This document shows positions 37,450-46,696 of a stretch of 49,459 nt of DNA, piece by piece. The stretch lies in contig JAUCQC010000182.1 of NCBI GenBank assembly GCA_030372965.1, positions 1 to 49,459 of the forward strand, read 5' to 3'. A program made the translations under genes and the position numbers. Position 1 is the first letter of the stretch. Each line of letters begins with the position of its first letter. Source of the DNA: a bacterium. Lineage in GTDB: Bacteria; Zhuqueibacterota; QNDG01; DTFT01. The notes under the pieces are model-generated. The model was not told where the DNA came from. It saw only the letters and a list, made by a program, of their open reading frames with translations, and ran no database searches.

Positions 37450-38225
37450 AGCGGAGCCGTTTCCCCATGGCGGTCACGGCCTCGGTGCTGGTCTTCTTCT
37501 ACCTGCCGATCGCCGTGCTGGTCGTCAATTCCTTCAACGCCTCCGTGTACGGCGGCCGGTGGGAGGGCTTCTCCCTGCGCTGGTACGCGAAACTGGCCGG
37601 CCAGCGCGAGATCCTCCACGCGCTGGAGAACACCCTCCTCATCGCGGTGTCCGCGACCCTGGTCTCCTGCGCGCTCGGCACGCTGGCCGCGTTCGCCCTG
37701 CACCGGTACCGGTCGGCCCTCCAGCGCTGGCATTTCACGCTGATCTACACGCCCCTGGTCGTCCCCGAAATCCTGATGGGCATGAGCCTCCTCCTGACCT
37801 TCGTGGCCGCCGGCGTCCGGCTCGGCCTGTTCACGATATTTCTGGCGCACGTCACCTTCTGCATCAGCTACGTCGCCATGGTGGTGCTCGCCCGCCTGCA
37901 GGACTTCGATTTCTCGGTCATCGAGGCGGCCCAGGACCTCGGCGCGAACGCCTGGGTGACGGCGCGCCGCGTCCTCGCGCCCATGCTCGCGCCGGGAATC
38001 GCCTCGGGCGCGCTTCTGGCCCTCACCCTGTCGATCGACGACTTCGTTATTTCCTTCTTCGTCGCGGGGCCGGGCTCCACCACGCTCCCGATCCGCATCT
38101 ACAGCATGATCAAATTCGGGTCGCCCGCGATGCTCAACGCGCTGTCGACCCTTCTGCTGGTCGTCACGTTCACGCTGGTCTGGACCAGCCAACATCTCAT
38201 CACGAAAGGGGAACAGGCAAAATGA
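37446..38225 (+). CDS. potC: Polyamine ABC transporter permease PotC
   Basis: ATG start overlapping the potB stop (ATGA); EAAQDLGANAWVTARRVLAPMLAPGI EAA loop. Confidence 0.94.
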   Translation: MKRSRFPMAVTASVLVFFYLPIAVLVVNSFNASVYGGRWEGFSLRWYAKLAGQREILHALENTLLIAVSATLVSCALGTLAAFALHRYRSALQRWHFTLIYTPLVVPEILMGMSLLLTFVAAGVRLGLFTIFLAHVTFCISYVAMVVLARLQDFDFSVIEAAQDLGANAWVTARRVLAPMLAPGIASGALLALTLSIDDFVISFFVAGPGSTTLPIRIYSMIKFGSPAMLNALSTLLLVVTFTLVWTSQHLITKGEQAK

Positions 38226-39250
38226 AAAAAGCGCTGTTTCTGCTGCCGCTGCTCGCGTGTCTGGCGGGATGCCGGTCCGGGGTGAAGACCCTCCACGTCT
38301 ACACCTGGGCCGACTACATCCGGCCCGACCTCATCACCCGCTTCGAGAAGGAAAACAACTGCCGCATCGTCATCGACACCTTCGACAGCAACGAGGCCAT
38401 GTACGCCAAGCTCAAGGCCGGCGCCTCCGGGTACGACATCGTCACGCCCAGCAGTTACATGGTCAAAATCATGCACGATCAGGGCATGCTCCTGGAACTG
38501 GACCACGCCCGCCTGCCCAACCTGAAGCACGTCGACGCCGCCTTCCTCGGAATCGCCGTGGACCGCCGCATGGACCACAGCGTCCCGTACATGATCACCT
38601 ACGCGGGAATCGGCTTTCTGTCGGACCGGGTGAAGGACGCCAGGCCGACCTGGAAGATGCTGGACCGGAGCGACCTGAAGGGCCGCATGACCGTGCTCAA
38701 TGACATGCGCGAGACATTGGGCGCCGCCCTCAAGTCGCTCGGCTACAGCCTGAACACCGTGGATGAAAAGCAGCTGGCCGAGGCGCGCGACACGGTCATC
38801 CGCTGGAAGAAAAACATCGCCAAATTCGACAACGAGCAGTACAAGATCGGCCTGGCGTCGGGCGAGTTCCTCCTGGTCCACGGGTACAGCGGCGACATCC
38901 TGAAGGTGCGCGAGGAGAACGACAAGGTCGCCTTCATGCTCCCGGAGGAGGGCTTTTCGCTGTCGTGCGACGACCTCGTGATCCTCAAGGCGGCCAAAGA
39001 GGCGGAACTGGCGCACGCCTTCATCAATTTTCTGCACCAGCCCGACGTGGCCGCGGCCAACACCGAATTCATCCTGTACCTGTGCCCGAATTCCTCGAGC
39101 TACGCCATGCTCGGCGACTCGATCAAGTCGGATCCGGGCGTGTTCCCCAGCGCCGAGACGCTCGCCAGGGGTGAGATCATCGTGGATCTGGGAGAGAACA
39201 ACGCGAAGTACGTGAAGGTCTGGGATGAGATCAAGGCCGCGGGGGACTGA
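38222..39250 (+). CDS. potD: Polyamine-binding lipoprotein PotD
   Basis: ATG start overlapping the potC stop (ATGA); MKKALFLLPLLACLAGC lipobox, LHVYTWADYIRPDLITRFEKENNCRIVIDTFDSNEAMYAKLKAG. Confidence 0.96.
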   Translation: MKKALFLLPLLACLAGCRSGVKTLHVYTWADYIRPDLITRFEKENNCRIVIDTFDSNEAMYAKLKAGASGYDIVTPSSYMVKIMHDQGMLLELDHARLPNLKHVDAAFLGIAVDRRMDHSVPYMITYAGIGFLSDRVKDARPTWKMLDRSDLKGRMTVLNDMRETLGAALKSLGYSLNTVDEKQLAEARDTVIRWKKNIAKFDNEQYKIGLASGEFLLVHGYSGDILKVREENDKVAFMLPEEGFSLSCDDLVILKAAKEAELAHAFINFLHQPDVAAANTEFILYLCPNSSSYAMLGDSIKSDPGVFPSAETLARGEIIVDLGENNAKYVKVWDEIKAAGD

Positions 39251-39290
39251 GAGTCATTCGGACCGCACAGGCGCTTTCATGCGAGCGTGC

Positions 39291-39325
39291 AAGTGCCCGG
39301 CACCTTCAAGGTGCCGGGCACTTTT
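39291..39325 (+). terminator. Rho-independent terminator of the pot operon (near-symmetric, may be bidirectional)
   Basis: AAGTGCCCGGCACC-TTCAA-GGTGCCGGGCACTT followed by TT; perfect 14-bp stem 40 bp after potD. Confidence 0.9.
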
Positions 39326-39431
39326 CATCTCAGAGGAGATCGCTCCGGGACGCAGAACGGTTTCAATTTCTCGGAAAATATCCCCGATCGGGACTTGAAG
39401 CAGCGCACGGGCGGAAAGTCCGGCTTACAAA

Positions 39432-41000
39432 TCAGCGCACCAGCAGGACCTTCCCGGTCGCGGAATGCCCGGCGGCGCGGACGTGGAGCAGATACACGCC
39501 TGCCGCCAGGCCGGCGGTGTTCCAGTGCACGCGGTTCGGACCGGCCGCAAGGCGGAATTCTCCAAGACGGGCCGCGGTCTGCCCGAGCGCGTTGTAAACC
39601 CGGATGTCCGCCGTTCCGGCGGCGGCCATGTCCAGGCGGATCTCCGTGAACGACGAACCCGGCCGGTTCCACGCGGACACGGCGCAGGGCGCGGAACCGC
39701 GTCCCGGCTCCCGCGAACGGCGGACCGACGTGGCCGAGGCGTATCCCTCCATCAGCGCGTCCAGCGCGCCCGGGTCATAGACCGAACCGTCGTTCCGGTT
39801 GAACAGGGTGAAGGTGTTGTTGCCGATGTAACCCGCGTCCCAGTAGACCGGAATCAGGCCGTTCCGGACCATGGATCCGGTGACGTACCGGTAGTAATGC
39901 TCACGCGAGGCGACGTGCAGGGCCAGGTCGTCGCCGGTCAGGGACGTGCGCTTGATCGCGCCGTATTCTCCCAGAATCACCGGGATGCCCTTGTCCACAA
40001 ACTTGGTCTTGATCTTCCGGAAATACTGGTCCGCGGCGCTTTCTTCTCCCCACGTAGCGTTCCGGTCCGGGTGAACTGTGGAATGATAATCCCTGCCCCA
40101 GAACCAGAACATCCTGCCCCAGGTCTCGTCCTGCGTCATGCCGCAGAAATTCCACGGCGTGTAGTAATGCACCTCGGCCATCAGCCGGTTCTCGATGACG
40201 TCCGCCGGCCAGGAGGACATCAGGCTGACGGTCTTGTCGATGTCCGTGGACGGGCCCTGAATGACCAGGACGCGCGACGCGTTGTTGCCGCCCGTGGCGC
40301 GCACCGCGTCGATGAAAGTCTGGTGATAGGTCATCAGCACCGCCATCTGCCCGGCATTGTCCACGTTGGGCTCGTTCGCGCCCGCGAAGAGCAGGCGCTC
40401 GTCGTAGTCCCTGAACCACTCGGCGATCTGGGTCCAGTAGGCTTCCTGCTTCTCGTTGACCGATTCCTGCTTCTCGGCCGTGACGTTGTTTTCCAGCCAG
40501 CCGCCGTCCCAATGGCAGTTCAGGATCACCCACAGGTTGTCCTCGCAGCAATAATCGACCACCTGCTGGACACGCGCCAGCCAGGTTGGATCGATTTCAT
40601 GCGTGGCCGCGTCCGCGTGGCTGTCCCACGCGACCGGGATGCGGATCACGTTGAATCCGGCCTCGCTGACCGCGTCGATGAGTTCCTGGTCGATTTTCGG
40701 ATTGCCCCACGCGGTCTCCCCGCCCGGCGGCTCGAGGCTGTTGCCTGTGTTCCAGCCCATAGTCATCTGCGCCGCGATTTCCTGCGCCGTGGGGAGCTGG
40801 CCGGAGAGCGGCTCACCAGTGAGGAGCCCCATAACGATTGCGGAAAACATTGCGGCCTTCGATTGGGACCGGATGATTCTTGAAAACCCGCTGGGATCAG
40901 ACATCAGAAGACCTCCCGAAGCGCTTGTGTTTATCAGGATAAAAAACTGTGGGACGGTTCGAGTCTCTGTCTCTGATGGCCCGGCGATCAGCACATTCAA
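39432..41000 (-). CDS. GH5 endoglucanase-like with C-terminal sorting domain
   Basis: 522 aa; MTMGWNTGNSLEPPGG, FNVIRIPVAW, NCHWDGGWLE, FAGANEPN, AEVHYYTPWNF, PVILGEYGA; C-terminal GLAAGVYLLHVRA...KVLLVR. The start may be an internal Met (MSDPSGFSR). Confidence 0.92.
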   Translation of the reverse strand: MNVLIAGPSETETRTVPQFFILINTSASGGLLMSDPSGFSRIIRSQSKAAMFSAIVMGLLTGEPLSGQLPTAQEIAAQMTMGWNTGNSLEPPGGETAWGNPKIDQELIDAVSEAGFNVIRIPVAWDSHADAATHEIDPTWLARVQQVVDYCCEDNLWVILNCHWDGGWLENNVTAEKQESVNEKQEAYWTQIAEWFRDYDERLLFAGANEPNVDNAGQMAVLMTYHQTFIDAVRATGGNNASRVLVIQGPSTDIDKTVSLMSSWPADVIENRLMAEVHYYTPWNFCGMTQDETWGRMFWFWGRDYHSTVHPDRNATWGEESAADQYFRKIKTKFVDKGIPVILGEYGAIKRTSLTGDDLALHVASREHYYRYVTGSMVRNGLIPVYWDAGYIGNNTFTLFNRNDGSVYDPGALDALMEGYASATSVRRSREPGRGSAPCAVSAWNRPGSSFTEIRLDMAAAGTADIRVYNALGQTAARLGEFRLAAGPNRVHWNTAGLAAGVYLLHVRAAGHSATGKVLLVR

Positions 41001-41065
41001 TTGCGACTTCTGAATAATCTCTTTTTCTGCCGGTCATTTCAGTGTCGGCACCCACAGATTCGGGT

Positions 41066-41107
41066 AAAAAGACGCAGTCTGAAGCCTGCGGCTACCGGAT
41101 TCCGGAA
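41066..41107 (+). repeat. REP-like interspersed palindrome, copy A
   Basis: AAAAAGACGCAGTCTGAAGCCTGCGGCTACCGGATTCCGGAA; matches copy B at 43001..43044 in inverted orientation. Confidence 0.75.
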
Positions 41108-41207
41108 TTTTTCAGAAGCCGTCAATGACATGTCCGGGCATTTAAAACAGGAAAATTCCATCCAACTCCCGGATCAAGCGGGCTTGTACGCATATCGGTT
41201 CGCCGAA

Positions 41208-41654
41208 TCAAGGCCGGGTCTGAGCGCGTTTCTTCGTTTTTATGCTCGGACTGGAATTGTGACCTTTCGCCTCTTTCACCGCACGTTTCCGAGCCGGTTT
41301 TTTCATTTTGGGCTCCGGCAGTTCCCTTGCGGTTCTCCTGATCAGTTCGGCCATCCATTCGCGGTCATCGATGCGGTCCTCGATCAGAAAGTGATTCTTG
41401 GCCCCCGGATACGGCGGCGATTCAAGGACGTCTTCAATGAAGGCTCTGCCGGAATCGGTCGGCTTGACATAGAACTGATTGTCGCAGATCAACGCGATCA
41501 CCTTCTGATCGCAATAGACCGCGTACTCGCCGAACATTTTCCTGCAGGAAATGGAACCGGCATTTGCGATCTGATCGACGATGAACCGCACGAAATCGAT
41601 GTCTGATGCCACGGGATGCCCGAATGAGTTATACGATTCCCCGTCCGCGACCAT
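41208..41654 (-). CDS. TfoX N-terminal-domain-like protein with basic C-terminal tail
   Basis: VRFIVDQIANAGSISCRKMFGEYAVYCDQKVIALICDNQFYVKPTDSGRAF is TfoX-N-like; tail MKKPARKRAVKEAKG...KTKKRAQTRP. A GTG start (VASDIDFV) is possible. Confidence 0.82.
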   Translation of the reverse strand: MVADGESYNSFGHPVASDIDFVRFIVDQIANAGSISCRKMFGEYAVYCDQKVIALICDNQFYVKPTDSGRAFIEDVLESPPYPGAKNHFLIEDRIDDREWMAELIRRTARELPEPKMKKPARKRAVKEAKGHNSSPSIKTKKRAQTRP

Positions 41655-41770
41655 CGCGGCGATGCGGTGGTGTATGGAATATACTGAAAAATCCGCTTAA
41701 AAACTCCAACAATCCGCTCCAGCCCCGGACACATCTTCTTTAAAAAGGACTCCGGGCCTCACGGCATCCG

Positions 41771-41806
41771 CAAAATAAAATCCCGCGGGCGTTCTCGCTC
41801 GCGGGA
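41771..41806 (-). terminator. Rho-independent terminator of GH10 gene
   Basis: On the minus strand TCCCGCGAGCG-AGAA-CGCCCGCGGGA (11-bp stem with one wobble) then TTTTATTTTG. Confidence 0.85.
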
Positions 41807-41842
41807 GGTTCCGGTTCGTTTATCCGGTGTCGACGGGGAAGC

Positions 41843-42970
41843 TTACTTTTCCGCCTTGGCCGCCCGGATGACCGCGTCGAAAGCGGGCTTGGGTCTGTAC
41901 TGCCGGTCGAACAGGAGCGGATAATTCGTCCTGCCCCGCACCGGAAAGTGATCGAGCCAGGAATGGCCGTCGTCCACGCCCCACAGGGTCACGCGTTCCA
42001 CGATGTCGTCGTACTCCCTGAAAATCCCGAAGAGTTCGGCGTACCGGGCCGCGAGCTTCGCCTGCACCGAGTCCGGAAGGCCCTCGGTGTAGGGGTTGGT
42101 TCCCGGCAGCTGGTCGAAACGCTTGCCGATGTCCGCCCCCTGGTAGTCCCAGGGATTCGGCAGCACGCTGATGTCCATCTCCGTGATGTGCACCTTGATG
42201 CCGGCCGCGCGGAAGGCCTGGAGCATGGCCCTCAGTTCCCCGTTCTTGGGATAGGTGAATCCCCAGTGCGCCTGCTCGCCCACGCCGTCCACGCGGACGC
42301 CCTTGCCGCGGAGGTGTTTCACGAGATTGACCACGGACTCGGTCTTCCCGGGCTTCCAGACGTTGTAGTCGTTGTAGTAGAGCTCCGCCTTCGGATCCGC
42401 CTCGGCCGCGAACGTGAACGCCTTCTCGATGAAATCCTCGCCGATTCCGGACATCCACGGGCTTTTCCTGAGCGTGCCGTCGTCCTCGAACGCCTCGTTG
42501 ACCACGTCCCATCCGTGGATCCGGCCCCGGTACCGGCCCGCCACGGTCATGATGTGCGACCGCATGCGGCTGAGCAGGGTGTCGCGGCCGGCCTTGCCCT
42601 CGCCGTCCTGAAACACCCACCTGGGCGTCTGGCTGTGCCAGACCAGCGTGTGCCCGATGACGGCCATGCCGTTCCGGGTCCCGAAATCGACGAACGCGTC
42701 CGCCTGTTCGAACGTGTATTCTCCGGCTTTCGGATGGGTGGGGCCGAATTTCATCGCGTTTTCGGCCGTGATGCTGTTGAACTGTTCCTTCACGATGGCC
42801 GCGGCCGCCGAGTCCTTGCCGCTGACCACGTTCGGGTTCAGGGCCGCGCCCACGAGAAAATGCTTCTCCCAGGCCTGCTTGAGCGTCGGTTTGGCGGTCT
42901 GGCCGGCCGCCATGCCCCACGCCGCCAGGCACAGGACGGCGGCCGTCGTTCGATGAAATCTGGTTTTCAT
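41843..42970 (-). CDS. GH10 endo-beta-1,4-xylanase
   Basis: ORF open to 43093; start refined to MKTRFHRTTAAVLCLAAWGMAAG. NSITAENAMKFGPTHP, GHTLVWHSQTPRW, WDVVNEAFEDDG, HITEMDISV, VTLWGVDDGHSWL. Confidence 0.96.
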   Translation of the reverse strand: MKTRFHRTTAAVLCLAAWGMAAGQTAKPTLKQAWEKHFLVGAALNPNVVSGKDSAAAAIVKEQFNSITAENAMKFGPTHPKAGEYTFEQADAFVDFGTRNGMAVIGHTLVWHSQTPRWVFQDGEGKAGRDTLLSRMRSHIMTVAGRYRGRIHGWDVVNEAFEDDGTLRKSPWMSGIGEDFIEKAFTFAAEADPKAELYYNDYNVWKPGKTESVVNLVKHLRGKGVRVDGVGEQAHWGFTYPKNGELRAMLQAFRAAGIKVHITEMDISVLPNPWDYQGADIGKRFDQLPGTNPYTEGLPDSVQAKLAARYAELFGIFREYDDIVERVTLWGVDDGHSWLDHFPVRGRTNYPLLFDRQYRPKPAFDAVIRAAKAEK

Positions 42971-43000
42971 GATTCTCCTTTCGATCTGGAAAATGGATCT

Positions 43001-43044
43001 GCCGGAAATCTTGGTAGTCGCGGGCTTTAGCCCGCGTTTTTTTT
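43001..43044 (-). repeat. REP-like interspersed palindrome, copy B (also terminator-like on the + strand)
   Basis: Minus strand AAAAAAAACGCGGGCTAAAGCCCGCGACTACCAAGATTTCCGGC; on + strand CGCGGGC-TTTA-GCCCGCG then T8. Confidence 0.8.
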
Positions 43045-43223
43045 CATGCGCACTCCTGGGTTGCACACAGGACGCACGGCACAAGATTATCACGATATCC
43101 CGATAAAATCAAGTAATTTTTTGTCACATCACCGAAGGGGATCGTCTTGCCGATCCACCTCTCGGGGAGCCGGAAGCCGCGATGTTTTCCGGATTCCCGG
43201 ATTTCACCCTTCAGGGTTCCATT

Positions 43224-43264
43224 AAAAAACCTCCCGAGGGGTTCGTTCAAACCCGCGGGAGGTT
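43224..43264 (-). terminator. Rho-independent terminator of the carboxylesterase gene
   Basis: On the minus strand AACCTCCCGCGGGTT-TGAACG-AACCCCTCGGGAGGTT followed by T-rich TTTTAAT. Confidence 0.8.
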
Positions 43265-43407
43265 TCGCTGGATCCAGCCCTTGCTGACTCAAATGAAGCA
43301 TTTTTATCGTACTGGAATTGAATGGGTTGAGATAATTGATCACACGGAATGCATGGGATTCCGGTAAACCCGAGCGCCCAATGGTTATTGGATTTGCGAC
43401 TTGTCAA

Positions 43408-44982
43408 TCAATCGATTGGTTTGATCAACCGCATCAATTCCCTGTCGTGGTTGTGGACGATTTTGCATTCATTGTCAAACACCATGGTCGCGCCGTTCTT
43501 GACGGTATACGGTTTCCACTCGGGCAGTTGACCCTTCACATTGGGATTCCCCATCTTGGCGAAGTTGAGCCACGCGGAGCTCATTTTGCCGGCCAGTTCC
43601 CAGGCTTCCTTCGAATTGCCCGTCCAATCCGGTCTCAGATCGACAGTGTTGAACGCCAGGGGAATGTCCAGGCCGTGAAAAGATCCCCGGGAGGCGCTGT
43701 CCACAGGACTCTTCCATGCCAGTAAATAGGCGTATGTCGGAGCGCTTGCCTGCGCCGCTCTCGCGTCCGCGGTCCTGATGGTATTGGGCCGGAAAACCGT
43801 GTCGATGGAGAGCAGATCCTGCGGCGTGTGACCGGGATAGGCCTTGCCGAACAGCCCGATGAACTGATCCGTTCTGCCGCCATACTCCTTTTCCAACCGT
43901 TCTCTCGCCTTCTCCAGGGTCAGGTCTTTTTCGCCGTACACGGTCTTCATCAGCTCGTTGAGCGTGGTCCCGATCAGGAGGGGGACGTCTTTCGAAAGCT
44001 CCGCGAATCCGGGGCTGAAAGGCTGCTGCAGCAGAACCTCTCCGTCCGCCGAAGGGGCGAAACCGAACATCGTCGGCGATCCCGGTTTCCTGGGGCCGGA
44101 AATTTCGGATATGGCTTCATTTCCCGCCTTGACGAGATCCAGGTAGGAGATCGTATCCAGTTTTTCCGCTTCGTCCGGCGTCAGGCCCAGTTTTTCAAGA
44201 ACGGCCAGGCCCAGGTTCCTCGATTTTTCCCGGGTCATGACGCTCAGAAGGGTTCCGCTCTGGATGATCGCCTTGTGAAACAGGCCTTTCGCCGCGGGCA
44301 TGCACATGAGCGTGCCCACCTTGCCGCCGCCTCCCGATTCGCCGAAAATGGTCACATCGGAAGGATTCCCTCCGAAATTCCCGATGTTTCTCTGGATCCA
44401 CTCCAGGGCTTTGACGATGTCGAGCATGCCGACATTTGCGGATTGGCTGTATTTCGGACCGCACCCGGACAGGTCCAGGAAGCCGAGAATGTTCAGCCGG
44501 TGATTGACGGACACGATGACCACATCCCCTTTTTTGGCCAACGCCTTCCCATAGGTCATGGGATCGTTGCTGCTGCCGACATGAAATCCGCCCCCGTGCA
44601 GCCAGAGCATGACGGGCCGCTTCCGGCCGTCCCGTATCCCCTGCGTCCACACATTGACGCTGAACAGCTTTCTTTCGTCCATGGTGGAATCCGGAATCCA
44701 GGCGACGATCTGTCTGGCCACCGGCCCGAAGGCGTCGCATTCGAGAACCCCATCCCAGGCGTCGGGGTCCTGCGGCGGCATGAACCTGTCCGCCTTGGCA
44801 TAGGGGATGCCTCTGAAGGTGAAAATGCCGTCCTCCACGCGGCCCGATATGAGGCCGGAGGATGTTTGAACGATCGGCTTTTGATCCGGATCCGCATTCG
44901 GGCTGGTTTGGGAGCGGCACACCGTCGAATAAAAAAGGACGGATACCAAACAGACAACAACCGATTTGGATGAGTGTCGCAT
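43408..44982 (-). CDS. Type-B carboxylesterase, secreted
   Basis: ORF open to 45063; start refined to MRHSSKSVVVCLVSVLFYSTVCRS. FRGIPYAKADRFMPPQDPDAW, VMLWLHGGGFHVGSSND, VTIFGESGGGGKV. Confidence 0.93.
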   Translation of the reverse strand: MRHSSKSVVVCLVSVLFYSTVCRSQTSPNADPDQKPIVQTSSGLISGRVEDGIFTFRGIPYAKADRFMPPQDPDAWDGVLECDAFGPVARQIVAWIPDSTMDERKLFSVNVWTQGIRDGRKRPVMLWLHGGGFHVGSSNDPMTYGKALAKKGDVVIVSVNHRLNILGFLDLSGCGPKYSQSANVGMLDIVKALEWIQRNIGNFGGNPSDVTIFGESGGGGKVGTLMCMPAAKGLFHKAIIQSGTLLSVMTREKSRNLGLAVLEKLGLTPDEAEKLDTISYLDLVKAGNEAISEISGPRKPGSPTMFGFAPSADGEVLLQQPFSPGFAELSKDVPLLIGTTLNELMKTVYGEKDLTLEKARERLEKEYGGRTDQFIGLFGKAYPGHTPQDLLSIDTVFRPNTIRTADARAAQASAPTYAYLLAWKSPVDSASRGSFHGLDIPLAFNTVDLRPDWTGNSKEAWELAGKMSSAWLNFAKMGNPNVKGQLPEWKPYTVKNGATMVFDNECKIVHNHDRELMRLIKPID

Positions 44983-45059
44983 CGGGAAATCCTCTTTTTG
45001 ATCTTTAAAATTCAAGCCGGTTTGAACGAGCGGCCGGACGTCTTTCGTGAACCCAAAAT

Positions 45060-46271
45060 TCATTTCAACAGCAGCATTTTATTGGCGGAGGTAAACGCCG
45101 CCGATGTGATCTGGCAGTAATAAAGACCGCTGGAAAGCGGGTGACCGCTGTCATCGCGGCCGTCCCAGGCCAGCCGATGCGTTCCGGAACCGGATGGGCC
45201 GTTGAAAAGAGTTCTGACCGGCCGGCCGAGGCTGTCCAGAATCTGAATCTCGATTTCCGAGTCCGCCTTCAGGCTGTATTCGATGGTCGTCGACGGGTTG
45301 AATGGGTTGGGATAATTCGAACCGATCCTGTATTCCGGCGCGGTGTCGCCCTCCCGGACATCCACCGCCGTGATCCCTGAGATCGTTCCGAGAAATTCGA
45401 TCATCATTTCGTAATACTTGTCCAAAAACATGTTTGTCCCATGCTGGGCATTGGGAATCAGGACAAGCTGACTCGGCACATTCGCCGCCTGCAGGGCGTC
45501 AAAGAGCAATTGGCTCTGACAGCTGGGCACGGTCTGATCGGCATCGCCGTGGAGAATGAGAAACGGTGGATCATTCGCGTCGATGTAAGTGATGGGGTTT
45601 GCCAGCGTCGCCTTGTCCCGGTTGTCCTGAACCGATCCCCCGATGAGGAGCGATTCGGGGGAATTGGCGCCGTCATTCAGCGGGGTGTTCCTGCAGGAAT
45701 CGAGCACCAGCAGGTCGGTCGGCCCGGACCAGTCCACCACCGCGTGCACCGCGCTGCTGAAGGCCGTATCCGGACCGACATGGCCTTCTAGATCAAGAGT
45801 GGCTGCGCCGACCGAGTATTGCCCGACCGAACCGGAAGTCCCTGCCAGCGCGGAAAGGTGCCCGCCCGACGAAAAACCGTTGATTCCGATGAAAGAGGTG
45901 TCCAGCTGGTAGGTTGCCGCGTTCGCCCGGACGAATCGGACGACCGCCTTGATATCGTGTATCTGCGCGGGAAATTTCGCGTCCATGCTCGATCGGTGGT
46001 TCGGGGTCACGACGGCATAACCGGCGTCGAGCAGCGCTTTTCCGAAGGTGCCCAGGTCGCTTCCTTTCATGTTGTTGGCGAGCCACGCGCTCCCGTAAAT
46101 CGAAATCACCACGGGATAGACCGGCTTCTCTTTTACGGGAAGATAGATGTCCAGCCTGTGATACTGGAAAGAATCTCCGGCGTAATTCAGGTCTTTCCAG
46201 CTTTTTGAATATTGCTGGCCGAAACAATGGACACAGAGCAAGGCGAGGACTCCTGCTGCGAAGCGTTTCAT
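45060..46271 (-). CDS. Secreted alpha/beta-hydrolase (BD-FAE/esterase-lipase-like) with C-terminal sorting domain
   Basis: ORF open to 46361; start refined to MKRFAAGVLALLCVHCFGQ. LDIYLPVKEKPVYPVVISIYGSAW, IGINGFSSGGHLSALAG, LILHGDADQTVP; C-terminal NYPNPFNPSTTIEYSL...KMLLLK. Confidence 0.9.
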   Translation of the reverse strand: MKRFAAGVLALLCVHCFGQQYSKSWKDLNYAGDSFQYHRLDIYLPVKEKPVYPVVISIYGSAWLANNMKGSDLGTFGKALLDAGYAVVTPNHRSSMDAKFPAQIHDIKAVVRFVRANAATYQLDTSFIGINGFSSGGHLSALAGTSGSVGQYSVGAATLDLEGHVGPDTAFSSAVHAVVDWSGPTDLLVLDSCRNTPLNDGANSPESLLIGGSVQDNRDKATLANPITYIDANDPPFLILHGDADQTVPSCQSQLLFDALQAANVPSQLVLIPNAQHGTNMFLDKYYEMMIEFLGTISGITAVDVREGDTAPEYRIGSNYPNPFNPSTTIEYSLKADSEIEIQILDSLGRPVRTLFNGPSGSGTHRLAWDGRDDSGHPLSSGLYYCQITSAAFTSANKMLLLK

Positions 46272-46618
46272 TTTTCCTTCCTTTTTGGATTGGTCGACCG
46301 AATCAATGTGAAAACACCGGGCTTGGATGGGATGCCGGCACCGGGATAGTCGGGATCGCATCGCGCTCCGCGAGCGCGCGGGCGATCAGGCCCCAGTCTC
46401 GTCCGCGCCGCTGACGGGTGAACGTCTCATTTCTTTCCTGTGACCCTTTTTAACTTGATGGACACTGAAATGAGCTGTTTCGTCGAGACCCAGGTCTTTT
46501 CGAGGAATGGGGTTGAGTTTTATTACGGCGGATTTATTGAGAGAATGTAACGCAATAAGGCTATGATGTCAAGATGTTTTCCATCCGCCCGCAAGCGCCT
46601 GACCCGCGAGGCGTCCAG

Positions 46619-46665
46619 GGTCACGGTTCGCGCCCGGGCCAAGGGCGATGGCGCGACCCGTAACC
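46619..46665. repeat. Imperfect 16-bp inverted repeat with 15-nt spacer
   Basis: GGTCACGGTTCGCGCC ... GGCGCGACCCGTAACC; 14/16 complementary positions. Confidence 0.7.
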
Positions 46666-46696
46666 ATGACCGGGCCGGTTTGTCGCGGCGATTCCG

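Noticed and set aside
43018-43044. Intrinsic terminator for a plus-strand gene (CGCGGGC-TTTA-GCCCGCG-T8)
   Set aside because: No plus-strand gene ends here; homology to the palindrome at 41066 makes a repeat element the better explanation, though it may still terminate transcription.
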